Assembly: GCA_964405235.1 (NCBI GenBank)
Contig: CAYONG010000058.1
Location: forward strand, 1 to 19,372
Reading direction: 5' to 3'
DNA length: 19,372 nt
Source of the DNA: WS-11 sp964405235
Lineage (GTDB): Bacteria > Eisenbacteria > RBG-16-71-46
In this document: positions 1 to 7,510 of the stretch, in pieces
Numbering within the stretch: the first letter of the stretch is position 1
Layout: every line of letters starts with the position of its first letter
The notes under the pieces: model-generated
Told to the model about the DNA's origin: nothing
Databases searched by the model: none
What the model saw: only the letters and a program-made list of their open reading frames with translations
Position numbers and translations under genes: made by a program

Positions 1-25
1 GGACCGCTGTCTCAGCACCAACGAA

Positions 26-60
26 GGGCGGCCCGTCGCGACGACGGGCCGCCCTCTCTT
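26..60 (+). terminator. Intrinsic terminator of an upstream gene
   Basis: A perfect 13-bp GC-rich stem (26-38 with 42-54) closes a 3-nt loop and is followed by the pyrimidine tract TCTCTT. The T-rich side is on the + strand, so it would end a transcript from a gene left of the window. The group II intron begins two bases after this tract, which is the usual target arrangement of class IIC introns. Confidence 0.85.
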
Positions 61-469
61 GGTACGCCCAGCATGGGCACTGACTAGGAGGTGAAAGTCC
101 TCCGGGGACTTGGTCACAGGGACCCAAGGGAACCGCAAGGCTGAACAAGCCGGTCGTGAGGCCGGGGCCGAAGGAAGCGGGGAACGAACCGACGGGCCGA
201 CGAACAGAAACCGGATACGAGGCGGCGCCGAGCAGGGCGAGCGGACCAATGACCGCGAAGCTCTCGTGACCGAAGCTCGGCGGCGTAAATCCGGCAGTCG
301 TGTCGGGAAGGTCAGCGTTCTTATCTGGGGAGACCTCGCCTCACGCCTGAAAGGGCGACGGGGCCGCGAGCCGCGGAGCGAGGAGTCAGCCGAGGCCATA
401 GTAGCGGCGATACTGCCGCGAAGGGCCGAACGATGGACGAGCAGTACGAACGCGGGACACGGAAGGGCC

Positions 470-1837
470 ATGCGCCAGAAGACCGTCGAACAGATGGAGC
501 TCGCACTGGAGACAGGGGGTGAAGCCCCTCATGGCCAGCGCAGCGGCGAAGCCCCGACGACGTCTCGCGGAGACGGCGGCTCAGGAGGCGACCACCGGCT
601 GATGAAGCAGGTGGTCGGACGCGCGAACGCGCTCGCGGCGCTCAAGCGTGTGAAGCAGAATAAGGGAGGTCCCGGCGTGGACGGGATGACCGTGGAGGAA
701 CTGTCGCCGTATCTGGTGATGCACTGGGAGGACATCCGCGAGCAGTTGCTCTCGGGCACCTACCAGCCGCAACCGGTGAGGCGGCACGACATCCCGAAGC
801 CCGGCGGGGGGACGAGGCAACTCGGCATCCCGACGGTGCTGGACCGGTTCATCCAGCAGTGCCTGTTGCAGGTGCTGCAACCGCAGTTCGACCCGACGTT
901 CTCCGAGCACAGCCACGGCTTTCGACCGGGGCGCAGCGCGCACGATGCGGTGCGCTCGGCGCAGGGCTACATCCAGTCGGGCCGGCGCTGGATGGCCGAC
1001 GTGGACCTGGCGAAGTTCTTCGACCGGGTGAACCACGACGTGCTAATGGAGCGACTGTCGCGGCGGATCTCGGACGGACGCGTGCTGGGACTGATCCGCC
1101 GCTACCTCGTGGCCGGAGTGATGGCCGACGGCGTGGCGGTGGAGCGACACGAGGGTACGCCGCAGGGCGGCCCACTGTCGCCACTGCTGGCCAACGTGCT
1201 GTTGGACGAAGTGGACAAGGCACTGGAGGAGCGTGGCCTCGCGTTCGCACGCTACGCGGACGACCTGAACGTGTACACCGGGTCGAAGCGGGCGGCGGAC
1301 GATGCGATGGTAACGCTCAAGCGGCTGTTCGCGCGACTCCGGTTAGAGGTCAACGACGCCAAGAGCGCGGTGGCGCGGGTGTGGGAGCGCAAGTTCCTCG
1401 GCTACAGCTTCTGGGTGGCGAAAGGACGAGTCATCCGACCCCGCGTTGCACCAGCAGCCCTCGCGGAGATGAAGGCCCGCGTGCGACTCATCACGAGCCG
1501 CACCGGCGGACGGAGCATGACGACGGTGGCGGCGGAACTGCGGAGCTACCTCATCGGCTGGAAGCTCTACTTCCAGTTGGCCGAGACGCCACGCATCTTC
1601 CAAAGCCTCGACGAATGGCTCCGGCGACGACTGCGAGCCGTGCAGCTCAAACAGTGGAAGCGTGGCACCACCGTCTACCGCGAACTGCGCGCCCGGGATG
1701 TCCCGGACGAGGTCGCTCGCGCGGCGGCGGCACACGCCCGCCGCTGGTGGGCGACGGCCGCACACGGAGGGCTTCATGCCGCACTGCCGACCTCGTACTT
1801 CGACCGACTCGGTGTACCCCGCCTTGCCGGTCGCTGA
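470..1837 (+). CDS. ltrA: Group II intron reverse transcriptase/maturase (class C)
   Basis: This 455-residue intron-encoded protein assists splicing and copies the intron into DNA targets. Reverse transcriptase blocks run from about residue 45 to 315. They include FRPGRSAHDAV (151-161), the motif-A aspartates in DVDLAKFFD (177-185), GTPQGGPLSPLL (229-240) and the catalytic YADD (262-265). The maturase/thumb domain follows at about 320-420 (LRSYLIGWKLYF; LRRRLRAVQLKQWKR). There is no HNH endonuclease domain, which is normal for class C. The frame stays open upstream to 110, but that stretch is structured domain I RNA. The ATG at 470 is preferred because it has GGAAGG just upstream and gives a family-typical length; the ATG at 602 is an alternative. 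No frameshift or lost catalytic residue is seen. Confidence 0.92.
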   Translation: MRQKTVEQMELALETGGEAPHGQRSGEAPTTSRGDGGSGGDHRLMKQVVGRANALAALKRVKQNKGGPGVDGMTVEELSPYLVMHWEDIREQLLSGTYQPQPVRRHDIPKPGGGTRQLGIPTVLDRFIQQCLLQVLQPQFDPTFSEHSHGFRPGRSAHDAVRSAQGYIQSGRRWMADVDLAKFFDRVNHDVLMERLSRRISDGRVLGLIRRYLVAGVMADGVAVERHEGTPQGGPLSPLLANVLLDEVDKALEERGLAFARYADDLNVYTGSKRAADDAMVTLKRLFARLRLEVNDAKSAVARVWERKFLGYSFWVAKGRVIRPRVAPAALAEMKARVRLITSRTGGRSMTTVAAELRSYLIGWKLYFQLAETPRIFQSLDEWLRRRLRAVQLKQWKRGTTVYRELRARDVPDEVARAAAAHARRWWATAAHGGLHAALPTSYFDRLGVPRLAGR

Positions 1838-1843
1838 ACCATC

Positions 1844-1922
1844 GAACCGCCGGATGCGGACCCGCATGTCCGGTGGTGTGGGAGGGGAGTAGCGGGGCGA
1901 ACCCGCTACCCCCTATCCCGAT
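1844..1922 (+). ncRNA. Group II intron domains V and VI
   Basis: Domain V (about 1844-1880) folds as ACCGCCGGA paired with TCCGGTGGT, capped by a TGCGG/CGCA hairpin. The CGC at 1848-1850 matches the metal-binding triad of IIC introns. Domain VI (about 1880-1922) has GTAGCGGG (1889-1896) paired with CCCGCTAC (1902-1909), flanked by GGGG/CCCC. A1915, unpaired and 7 nt from the proposed 3' splice site, is the candidate branch-point adenosine. These positions come from manual folding. Confidence 0.85.
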
Positions 1923-1951
1923 TCTCCGGGTTGGGGTCGGCGCGGCGGGCG

Positions 1952-2473
1952 CTAGTCGCCGTCCTCCGGCGCGTCGGCCCCCTTGCGGGCGCGGAACAGC
2001 GCGGCCCACTCCTCGAGCTCCTTCTTCGAGATCGAGGCGGGCTTCTCAGGCGGCTCGGTCGCGCCGCCTGCCGGCCCGAGGATGCTGGAGAGGAAGAGAT
2101 CGGCCAGCGCGATCTCGGCGCCCATCGCGCGGGCGTGCCGCGCCACCTCGAGGTCCGAGGTGACGACCGTCAGGCGCTCGACCCGCTGCACGCGGTCCTC
2201 GACCAGGGTGCGGATCAGGTCGTCCGCCTTCTGTGGCGGGCGCGAGAATCGCACTTCGACCCGCGCATCGCCTTCGTCGTCCCCGCGCTGCTCGCTACCG
2301 TCGAACACGACGATGAAGCGCGCGTCGCCCGTACCCACCGCCCACGAGAGGAGGTTGATCAGTTTATCGCGCGACTCGCGCAGCGTGCGGCCGGAGCCGG
2401 GGTCGGGCTTGAGCGAGGGCGAGCGCAGGATGAGGTTGTAACCGTCCACCACGATCAGCCGGGTCTCACTCAT
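1952..2473 (-). CDS. NYN-domain (YacP/Rae1-like) PIN-type ribonuclease
   Basis: This 173-residue cytoplasmic protein begins with IVVDGYNLI, the hallmark of NYN domains of the YacP family. YacP/Rae1 of Bacillus cleaves mRNA on the ribosome. PIN-like acidic residues are visible at D10, D58 (VVFDGSE), D84/D85 (KADDLI) and D107 (VTSDLEV), in the order expected for a metal-binding nuclease site. The C-terminal 35 residues are charged and end in KKELEEWAALFRARKG, a common tail in this family. It starts 27 nt after the YCF48-repeat lipoprotein and is probably co-transcribed with it, although the functions have no obvious link. No strong Shine-Dalgarno is visible at the ATG. The group IIC intron ends 29 nt beyond its stop codon, so antisense intron RNA could be transcribed if the operon has no terminator. 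Confidence 0.82.
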   Translation of the reverse strand: MSETRLIVVDGYNLILRSPSLKPDPGSGRTLRESRDKLINLLSWAVGTGDARFIVVFDGSEQRGDDEGDARVEVRFSRPPQKADDLIRTLVEDRVQRVERLTVVTSDLEVARHARAMGAEIALADLFLSSILGPAGGATEPPEKPASISKKELEEWAALFRARKGADAPEDGD

Positions 2474-2500
2474 CGCCGTCGCATGCGCGCCGAGGGTCGG

Positions 2501-3781
2501 CTAGCGTACGCCGCCGAGCGCGGTATGGATGATCGTGCCGGCCTCGCCGACCGCCCAGCCCCGCAGCCGATCCACGAAGTAGACGTCGTTCAGGCGGCGG
2601 CCGGTGTTCGACACCTGCCGGGTCCAGACAACGCCGCCGTCCTCGCTCCTCAGGACCAGCGCCGAGGCGTTGAAACCCACGGCGTATCCGACCAGGTTGT
2701 CGCTTGGGAAGTGGACGCCTTCAAGTTCGTTGAGGGCGCCGAGATTGTCGTACTGCCACACGGTCGAGCCGCCGACGTCCGCGGTGCGCAGGGCCGCGCC
2801 CTGGGCCCCCACCGCCCATGCGGCCGCCTCGCTGCGCCGAAAGACGCCTCGCAGCGAGAGGCCGGTGACGGACGGCTGCACCAGGGTCCAGGTCCCGCCC
2901 GCATCCTCGGTGCCGAAGATCTGGCCGTTGTCACCCACCGCCCAGCCCTCGCGCGCTCGAGCAAACCCCACCCCGCGCAGCACGATCCCGGTCACGTTCT
3001 GCTTCTGCCAGTCGCGACCGCCGTTGACGGTCCGTAGCACGGCGCCGGCGGTGCCCACGACGAAGCCGGTGTCGCGGTTCGCGAAGTAAACATCCATCAG
3101 GTTCTCGCCCACGCCCGGGATGATGCGCCGCGTCCAAGTGCCGCCCCGGTTCGACGTCTGGAGGACGGTTCCCAGGTTGCCGACCGCCCAGCCGGTGTCG
3201 GGGTCCGCGAAGAACACCCCGCTCAGGTTCGAACTGGTTTGGCTGAACTGGCTGCGCCAGGTGACCCCGGCGTCGACGGTGTGCATGATCGTCCCGGCGT
3301 CGCCGACCGCCCAGCCCTCGCGGCCGTCGGGGAGGAAGAAGACGCCGTTCAGGGTTCGATTGGTGTTGCTGGTCTGGATGATCCATCCCAGATCGGGATA
3401 GACGAAGACGCTCGCGCTGTCCCTTAGGCCGCCCGCCTGCGCGTAGAGCCATGCCACGCCCTCGCCGACGGCCGTCACACGGCCCAACGACGTGACGGTG
3501 AAAACGGTTGCGTTGCCGCTGGCCCACAGGAACCCGGCGCCGGCGACGGCTTTGTCGGAGGTGTCGTAGGCCACCGCGCTGAACTGACGCTGCTCGCCCA
3601 CACGCAGCGTGTCGGTGTCGGGGCTCAGCACCACCGCCGAGAGCGGCGGCAGGGGGTTCGGCGCCACCGGCAGCGTGCTCGTGCATTCGCAGCCCCCGAT
3701 CGGGGCCAGTGCCGCCAGGAGCAGCAGCAGGCGGGCGATGGGGCGACGGGCTCGTTCGTGGGAGGCGCGCATGCGTGCCAT
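2501..3781 (-). CDS. Lipoprotein with Ig-like domain and seven YCF48/BNR-type repeats
   Basis: This is a 426-residue exported protein. Residues 14-31 form a lipoprotein signal ending in the lipobox IGGC (Cys31). A bacterial Ig-like (BIG2-type) domain follows at about 45-130 (VVLSPDTDTLRVGEQRQFSA...). Seven repeats then run to the C-terminus with the core GVFF-x-GWAVG-x-GTI-x-T-x-GG-x-W, matching a seven-bladed propeller of the YCF48/photosystem II assembly-factor or sialidase-repeat type. In non-phototrophs such proteins are generally uncharacterised surface or secreted propellers, and nothing here suggests photosynthesis. Repeat 3 reads GFVVG and repeat 5 AWAVG, with small insertions in repeats 5 and 6. 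It is the first gene of a likely two-gene unit with the NYN nuclease. The ligand or partner is unknown. Confidence 0.85.
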   Translation of the reverse strand: MARMRASHERARRPIARLLLLLAALAPIGGCECTSTLPVAPNPLPPLSAVVLSPDTDTLRVGEQRQFSAVAYDTSDKAVAGAGFLWASGNATVFTVTSLGRVTAVGEGVAWLYAQAGGLRDSASVFVYPDLGWIIQTSNTNRTLNGVFFLPDGREGWAVGDAGTIMHTVDAGVTWRSQFSQTSSNLSGVFFADPDTGWAVGNLGTVLQTSNRGGTWTRRIIPGVGENLMDVYFANRDTGFVVGTAGAVLRTVNGGRDWQKQNVTGIVLRGVGFARAREGWAVGDNGQIFGTEDAGGTWTLVQPSVTGLSLRGVFRRSEAAAWAVGAQGAALRTADVGGSTVWQYDNLGALNELEGVHFPSDNLVGYAVGFNASALVLRSEDGGVVWTRQVSNTGRRLNDVYFVDRLRGWAVGEAGTIIHTALGGVR

Positions 3782-3897
3782 GTTACGAGAGCCGTGAGTT
3801 GGATGCCACCAGGCCGCCTTCTAGCGTCCGGAGACGCGCCGCGATCCGCCGTGACCGCCCGGGGAACCACGATCCGCGGGAACCACGGCCCGCCGGT

Positions 3898-3926
3898 TTG
3901 TCGGCCTCCGAAGGTTGCCTTAGTCT
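3898..3926 (+). promoter_or_regulatory. Possible promoter of the ABC transporter operon
   Basis: TTGTCG (3898-3903), a 17-nt spacer and TAGTCT (3921-3926) match the TTGnnn-N17-TAnnnT pattern seen elsewhere in the window. The start would be near 3933, giving a leader of about 67 nt. The -10 match is weak. Confidence 0.28.
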
Positions 3927-3999
3927 GCCGGCTTCCCGGTCGCGCGACGCGACCAATGGCGGCCAATCACCGACCGCCCCCTCCACCCGCGGAGCGCCG

Positions 4000-4953
4000 A
4001 TGCTGGAAGTCCGTGACGTGATCAAGAGTTACGACGGTCGTGCCGTCGTCAACCGGGTCTCCTTTGATGTCGCGCCCGGCGAGATCTTCGCGCTGCTGGG
4101 ACCCAACGGCGCCGGCAAGACCACGCTCATCCGCATGATCACCGACATCCTGCGCCCCGACGCCGGGACCATCCGACTGGACGGCCGCGCGCTCGCGGAC
4201 CGGGCGCGGAACGAGATCGCCTACCTGCCCGAGGAGCGCGGTCTCTACCGCCGCTCCAAGACCATCGAGACCCTCGCGTACTACGGCGAGCTGAAAGGAC
4301 TCTCGGCCCGGGCGGCGAGGGATTCGGCCATGGCCCTGCTCGAGCGCGTCGAGCTTCGGGACTGGGCCTTGAAGCCGGTCCAGGCGCTTTCCAAGGGCAT
4401 GCAACAGAAGGTCCAGCTGTGCACCGCCCTGATCGGCGAGCCCCGCCTGCTCATCCTCGACGAACCGTTCAGCGGTCTCGACCCGCTCAACATCCAGATG
4501 TTCGAGGAGATCCTGTCGGAGCGCCGCGCGGCCGGCAGCACCGTGCTGCTCTCGACCCACCAGATGAACAAGGTTGAAGAGCAGTGCGACCGTGCGCTCA
4601 TGCTCAACCGGGGCCACATGGTGCTTTACGGCGCGGTGCGGGACATCCGGCGCCGATATTCCGATCACGCGGTGACGCTGCGCACCACGAGCCGGCTGGA
4701 CTCCGTGCCGGGAGTCCGGTCCATCGCCACCGCGAACGGCGAGGCGACGCTCACCCTCGAGGACTCGACGACGCCCCAGGAGGTGCTGCGTGCGCTGCTC
4801 GACCGCGGGGTGGAGGTGGAATCGTTCTCGCTCTCCAGCCTGCCGCTCGAGGACATCTTCGTGAAGGTGGTACGCGAGGGTCTGGGGATGGACCACGGAC
4901 AGAGCGGCCCGCCGACGGACGCGCCGGTGTCGGCAGGCGGGGTGGCGCGATGA
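4000..4953 (+). CDS. ABC transporter ATP-binding protein (NatA-like)
   Basis: This 317-residue ATPase energises the permease encoded next. Visible elements are Walker A GPNGAGKT (34-41), the YLPEERGLY segment at the Q-loop (75-83), the signature LSKGMQQKVQ (130-139, a common LSGGQ variant in NatA-type ATPases), Walker B LLILDEP (150-156) and the H-loop histidine (H187). A C-terminal extension of about 90 residues (DUF4162-type) follows the nucleotide-binding domain. The ATG at 4000 is chosen because GGAG lies 5 nt upstream and the conserved start MLEVRDVIKSY begins there, although the frame is open upstream. Its stop overlaps the permease start (ATGA). The family includes sodium, drug and peptide exporters, so the substrate cannot be given. 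Confidence 0.93.
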   Translation: MLEVRDVIKSYDGRAVVNRVSFDVAPGEIFALLGPNGAGKTTLIRMITDILRPDAGTIRLDGRALADRARNEIAYLPEERGLYRRSKTIETLAYYGELKGLSARAARDSAMALLERVELRDWALKPVQALSKGMQQKVQLCTALIGEPRLLILDEPFSGLDPLNIQMFEEILSERRAAGSTVLLSTHQMNKVEEQCDRALMLNRGHMVLYGAVRDIRRRYSDHAVTLRTTSRLDSVPGVRSIATANGEATLTLEDSTTPQEVLRALLDRGVEVESFSLSSLPLEDIFVKVVREGLGMDHGQSGPPTDAPVSAGGVAR

Positions 4954-6257
4954 AGATCTCCTGGTCGCGCATTTTTACCGTCGCCCGGAGGGAGTTCCTC
5001 AGCACCGTGCGCCGCAAGGCGTTCGTGTTCACCGTCATCGGCACGCCCGCCTACTTCGCGTTCGTGATGTGGATCTCCACCGCCGGCGAGCTCAAGGAGC
5101 GCAGCGCGGTGCTGAAGGAGCTCTCGACCATCGGCGTGGTGGATTCGTCCGGCCTGTTCCGCGACGCCGCGACGGAGATCCGTACCGAGCTGAGCTCGCA
5201 GTCGGGCAACATGTTCGCGCCCAAGGCACCACAGGGGCTGATCCCGACCACGTTGTTCCGCACCAGCGTCCGCGCATTCGCCGACCACGCGAGCGCCGAA
5301 TCGGCGTTGAGGGCGCGCGAGATCAGCCAGCTGGTCGTTATCCCCGCCGACTACCTGGAGAGCGGCAGGGTGCGGCGCTTTGCCCGCACCAGCAGCCTCT
5401 TCTCGTCGGCCGACAAGCGGGCGATCGCCTCCTGGCTGGCCAACGGCCTGGTCCGCGGCCGCGTGGATTCGTTGCTCGCCGCGCGCGTGTCCCGACCGGC
5501 CGAGCTCGAGCAGCTCTTCACCCTCGGCAAGGACGGTCGCTTCGAGCTGAAGGACGACCGGCGCGAGATGCTGGACTTCATCCTGCCCTTCATGTTCGCC
5601 ATGCTCCTCGGCGTCTCGATTGTTCTGGGAGGCCAATATCTTTTGCAGGGCGTCTCGGAGGAGAAGGAATCGCGCATCCTCGAGTCCTTGCTGTGCACCG
5701 TTAGCTCGGAGGAGTTGATGGCGGGCAAGCTGTTCGGCCTTGGCGCTGCCGGCCTGCTCGTGGTGGCCATCTGGGTCGGCATCGGCGCGGTGCTCGTGGG
5801 ACCGGTCCTCCTGATGGCCGGAGTGAAGCTGCCGGCCGGATTGCTCGCCATCGCGGTCGCCTACTTCCTGCTCGGCTACCTGTTCTACGGCAGCCTCATG
5901 ACCGGGATCGGCGCCATCACCACCAACATGCGCGAGGCGCAACAGTTCGCGGTGTGGTTCACGTTCCTGAACTTCGCGCCGTTCATCATGATCACCTTCC
6001 TGCTCGGGCGGCCCGGTTCGCCTCTGGCGGTCGCGCTCTCGCTATTTCCGCCCACCGCAGCCGGTGCCATGATGTTGCGGCTGACCGCTCCCTCCTCGGT
6101 GGTCCCGTTCTGGCAGGTCGCCCTCTCGCTCGCCTTGCTGGCGACCGCGGGCTGGGTGGCGCTGATGGCCTCGGCGCGCATCTTCCGGATCGGCCTGCTC
6201 CTCTACGGGAAGACCCCGACCCTGCCCGAGATCCTGCGCTGGGCCCGCCAGCGGTAG
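4950..6257 (+). CDS. ABC-2 type permease (NatB-like)
   Basis: This 435-residue inner-membrane protein is the transmembrane partner of the upstream ATPase. One membrane segment near residues 24-44 is followed by a large extracytoplasmic region (about 45-205) and then about five more segments from FILPFMFAMLLGVSIVLGG to LALLATAGWVALMASARIF. The motif EEKESRILESLL after the second membrane segment is typical of ABC-2 permeases of the NatB/YhaP type. Translation is coupled to the ATPase by the 4-nt ATGA overlap, and no separate promoter is needed. The exported substrate is unknown; NatAB expels sodium, but homologues vary. Confidence 0.9.
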   Translation: MKISWSRIFTVARREFLSTVRRKAFVFTVIGTPAYFAFVMWISTAGELKERSAVLKELSTIGVVDSSGLFRDAATEIRTELSSQSGNMFAPKAPQGLIPTTLFRTSVRAFADHASAESALRAREISQLVVIPADYLESGRVRRFARTSSLFSSADKRAIASWLANGLVRGRVDSLLAARVSRPAELEQLFTLGKDGRFELKDDRREMLDFILPFMFAMLLGVSIVLGGQYLLQGVSEEKESRILESLLCTVSSEELMAGKLFGLGAAGLLVVAIWVGIGAVLVGPVLLMAGVKLPAGLLAIAVAYFLLGYLFYGSLMTGIGAITTNMREAQQFAVWFTFLNFAPFIMITFLLGRPGSPLAVALSLFPPTAAGAMMLRLTAPSSVVPFWQVALSLALLATAGWVALMASARIFRIGLLLYGKTPTLPEILRWARQR

Positions 6258-6385
6258 TCGGCGGATGGCCCCCCGCCCGGCGGACCGTTGGCAGGGCGGC
6301 CGCAAGGTAGGCAGGGCTCCTGCACGTGCCGGGTGTGGCAAAAAGCCGCCCCCCCGGTCGAGTCCTGGCCATTGCAAAATAGGGC
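6258..6385. other. Non-coding stretch behind the ABC operon with GC hairpins
   Basis: No credible gene is seen. GGGCGGC (6294-6300) can pair with GCCGCCC (6346-6352). This would enclose two small hairpins, GCAGG/CCTGC (about 6311-6323) and TGCC/GGCA (about 6326-6340). The structure may contribute to 3' end formation of the ABC mRNA, but no U-tract follows. Confidence 0.35.
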
Positions 6386-6414
6386 TTGGCACCGCCCCGG
6401 CCTGATGTGACAAT
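6386..6414 (+). promoter_or_regulatory. Extended -10 promoter of the candidate structured RNA
   Basis: TTGGCA (6386-6391, 5 of 6 to the sigma-70 consensus), a 17-nt spacer and GACAAT (6409-6414, 4 of 6), with a TGn extension at 6406-6408. The predicted start is at about 6421, just before the first pairing segment of the RNA. Confidence 0.5.
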
Positions 6415-6420
6415 GGTTTA

Positions 6421-6690
6421 GCGATAAGCTGAGGCACCGTGGTCCGGAGGAATGGCTCTTGCCAATCATCCCGACCAGGTGGCCGGGCAGAGACCCGGCG
6501 CCTCACAGCGACAGAAGCCCTCGGGCGGCACGTAAAGATTCGGGTCCGAGAGACCCCGGCCGCCAAGAGGGACGGAAGCGTGGACTGCAGGCAATAAGTG
6601 CCTCATCAGCCGCTTCCCTTCTGCGGGGCGGGTTCCAGTATCCGCCTCGAAAACGGGATCGCCCGGTCAATGGCCGGGCGCTTTCGTTTC
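6421..6690 (+). ncRNA. Candidate structured small RNA, family not recognised
   Basis: A promoter at 6386-6414, a series of helices and an intrinsic terminator delimit an RNA of about 270 nt with no convincing reading frame. Helices seen: a closing stem GCTGAGGCAC (6428-6437) with GTGCCTCATCAGC (6599-6611); a long interrupted hairpin at 6440-6474 capped by TGGC-TCTT-GCCA; GCCGGG/CCCGGC (6482-6499); CCCTC+GGCGGC with GCCGCC+GAGGG (6518-6571), enclosing GGGTC/GACCC; and GGCGGGT/ATCCGCC (6627-6646). The 3' strand of the closing stem can instead form a local hairpin AGGCA/TGCCT (6588-6602) inside GGAAGCG/CGCTTCC (6574-6617), so two folds compete. No family (6S, tmRNA, RNase P, SRP, known riboswitch) was recognised. 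No + strand gene follows closely, which argues against a cis riboswitch. Confidence 0.5.
6660..6690 (+). terminator. Intrinsic terminator of the candidate RNA
   Basis: CGCCCGG (6660-6666) pairs with CCGGGCG (6674-6680) around a 7-nt loop and is followed by CTTTCGTTTC. The T-rich side is on the + strand. Confidence 0.7.
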
Positions 6691-6773
6691 CCCCCCGAAG
6701 CACCCGCGGCGCCGATCCGGGATCGGCGCCGCGGTGCGCTCGGAGAGTTCACCCGGAGAGCAAATAGTCGGGC

Positions 6774-7373
6774 TCAGTGGGCGGCGGCCGCGCTATCCGC
6801 CGGAGCCCCGCCCGGCGGGGTCCTGGGCGCGTCCCACGCCAGCGGCTCGGGCAGGACCCAGTCGTTCTTCGCCGGCTTCGTTCCCGGCGGCAGCTTGTCC
6901 GGCACCTTGTGGCTCACCACCGGCAGGCTCTTGAGGTAGGCCGCGATCGCGTAGGCATCTTCGTCGGTCAGGTTCGAGAACATCTGCCACGGCATGGGCG
7001 GAAGCACCACCGAGCCATCCGCCCGCTGGCCGGTACGGAGGGCCTTGACGATGTCGTCCTCGCTCCAATTGCCCAGGCCGGTCTCGGGATCGGGCGTCAG
7101 GTTCCTCGCGTACGTCGTGCCCCAGGGCCCGACCCAGCCCAACTCGCTCCCGGAAAGCTTGCGATTGAAGTCCGGGTCGCCGTAGAAGGTGCCCGGGGTG
7201 TGACAGTCGTTGCAGCCCTGGATCGTGGTGAGGTACTCACCGCGCTCGAGCTTCTCGGCCTGGGTCATGGGAGCCGGCGTCTTCTCCGCGGTGGTCGCGC
7301 AGGAGAGGGTGGCGACGATCGCGATCAGCGTGGCGAGCCCCGAGATCTGAACGGTCCAACGGGTCCAGCGCAT
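6774..7373 (-). CDS. Exported monohaem cytochrome c
   Basis: This 199-residue protein carries one haem-binding motif, CNDCH (54-58). Candidate axial methionines are M127 and M131 in LPPMPWQMFSNLTDEDAYAIAAYLKSLP, the C-terminal helix arrangement of class I c-type cytochromes. The N-terminus has a hydrophobic export segment ending near Cys25 (TLSC), so it may be a lipoprotein, but the lipobox is imperfect. Residues 60-105 (NRKLSGSELGWVGPWGTTYARNL) resemble cytochromes of dehydrogenase or DoxX-type electron-transfer chains, though no redox partner gene adjoins. The start at 7373 has a strong GGAGG 7 nt upstream, which rules out the longer open frame to 7589. The C-terminus is proline/alanine-rich. 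Confidence 0.88.
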   Translation of the reverse strand: MRWTRWTVQISGLATLIAIVATLSCATTAEKTPAPMTQAEKLERGEYLTTIQGCNDCHTPGTFYGDPDFNRKLSGSELGWVGPWGTTYARNLTPDPETGLGNWSEDDIVKALRTGQRADGSVVLPPMPWQMFSNLTDEDAYAIAAYLKSLPVVSHKVPDKLPPGTKPAKNDWVLPEPLAWDAPRTPPGGAPADSAAAAH

Positions 7374-7441
7374 ATTGAATCCTCCGGTCGGAAGGGGCGG
7401 CACAGCTACGCGGAAGAGGCCCACCTTGGACACGCCCCTCG

Positions 7442-7477
7442 CACCTGTCAACGGCTGATTCGACGCGGTCACAGGTG
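7442..7477. promoter_or_regulatory. Inverted repeat between divergent genes
   Basis: CACCTGT (7442-7448) and ACAGGTG (7471-7477) are perfect inverted copies 22 nt apart, between the cytochrome c and exported-protein genes. The left arm overlaps TTGACA on the minus strand (7451-7446), although no good -10 follows it. This could be an operator or a chance repeat. Confidence 0.25.
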
Positions 7478-7510
7478 TTTCCGGCGGACGATGACCGCGC
7501 GATTCGGCTC

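Larger units (their letters stand above)
62..1922 (+). mobile_element. Group IIC intron, apparently full length
   Basis: The element starts GTACGCCCAGCATGGGC, close to the GUGYG-type 5' end and first helix of IIC introns such as that of Oceanobacillus iheyensis. It continues with domain I motifs including GGTGAAAGTCC and CCGAAGGAAGCGG. An open reading frame in domain IV encodes the maturase. Domain V (from 1844) carries the CGC catalytic triad characteristic of IIC. Domain VI has a long hairpin, and the 3' end is ...CCCGAT, ending in AY. The intron lies immediately behind a Rho-independent terminator in the same orientation, as known for class C. All parts look intact, so it may be splicing- and mobility-competent. 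Boundaries are set by motif and could shift by a base or two; exon-binding sites were not resolved. Confidence 0.9.

Noticed and set aside
110..469. Open frame upstream of the maturase start
   Set aside because: It overlaps the conserved domain I RNA of the intron and its translation is not like any known maturase N-terminus; the open frame reflects GC bias.
859..2163. 434-codon + strand frame inside and beyond the maturase gene
   Set aside because: It runs in another frame of the clear reverse transcriptase gene and through the intron 3' end; its composition is Arg/Pro/Gly-rich as expected of a shadow frame.
1931..3037. Long + strand frame opposite the NYN and lipoprotein genes
   Set aside because: It is antisense to two well-supported genes and shows no domain motif.
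2501..3500. Nucleotide repeats that might be a tandem or CRISPR array
   Set aside because: The periodic similarity comes from the protein repeats of the YCF48-type propeller; spacing and sequence are too variable for CRISPR repeats.
4665..5942. 425-codon minus-strand frame opposite the ABC operon
   Set aside because: It is antisense to recognisable ATPase and permease genes; His/Glu/Arg-rich composition marks it as a shadow.
6627..6646. tRNA-like T-arm (GGTTCCAGT)
   Set aside because: The bases form a simple 7-bp hairpin; there is no acceptor stem, anticodon arm or D-arm around it.
6421..6767. Short + strand frame covering the candidate RNA
   Set aside because: Low-complexity translation, crosses the intrinsic terminator, and the helices explain the sequence better.
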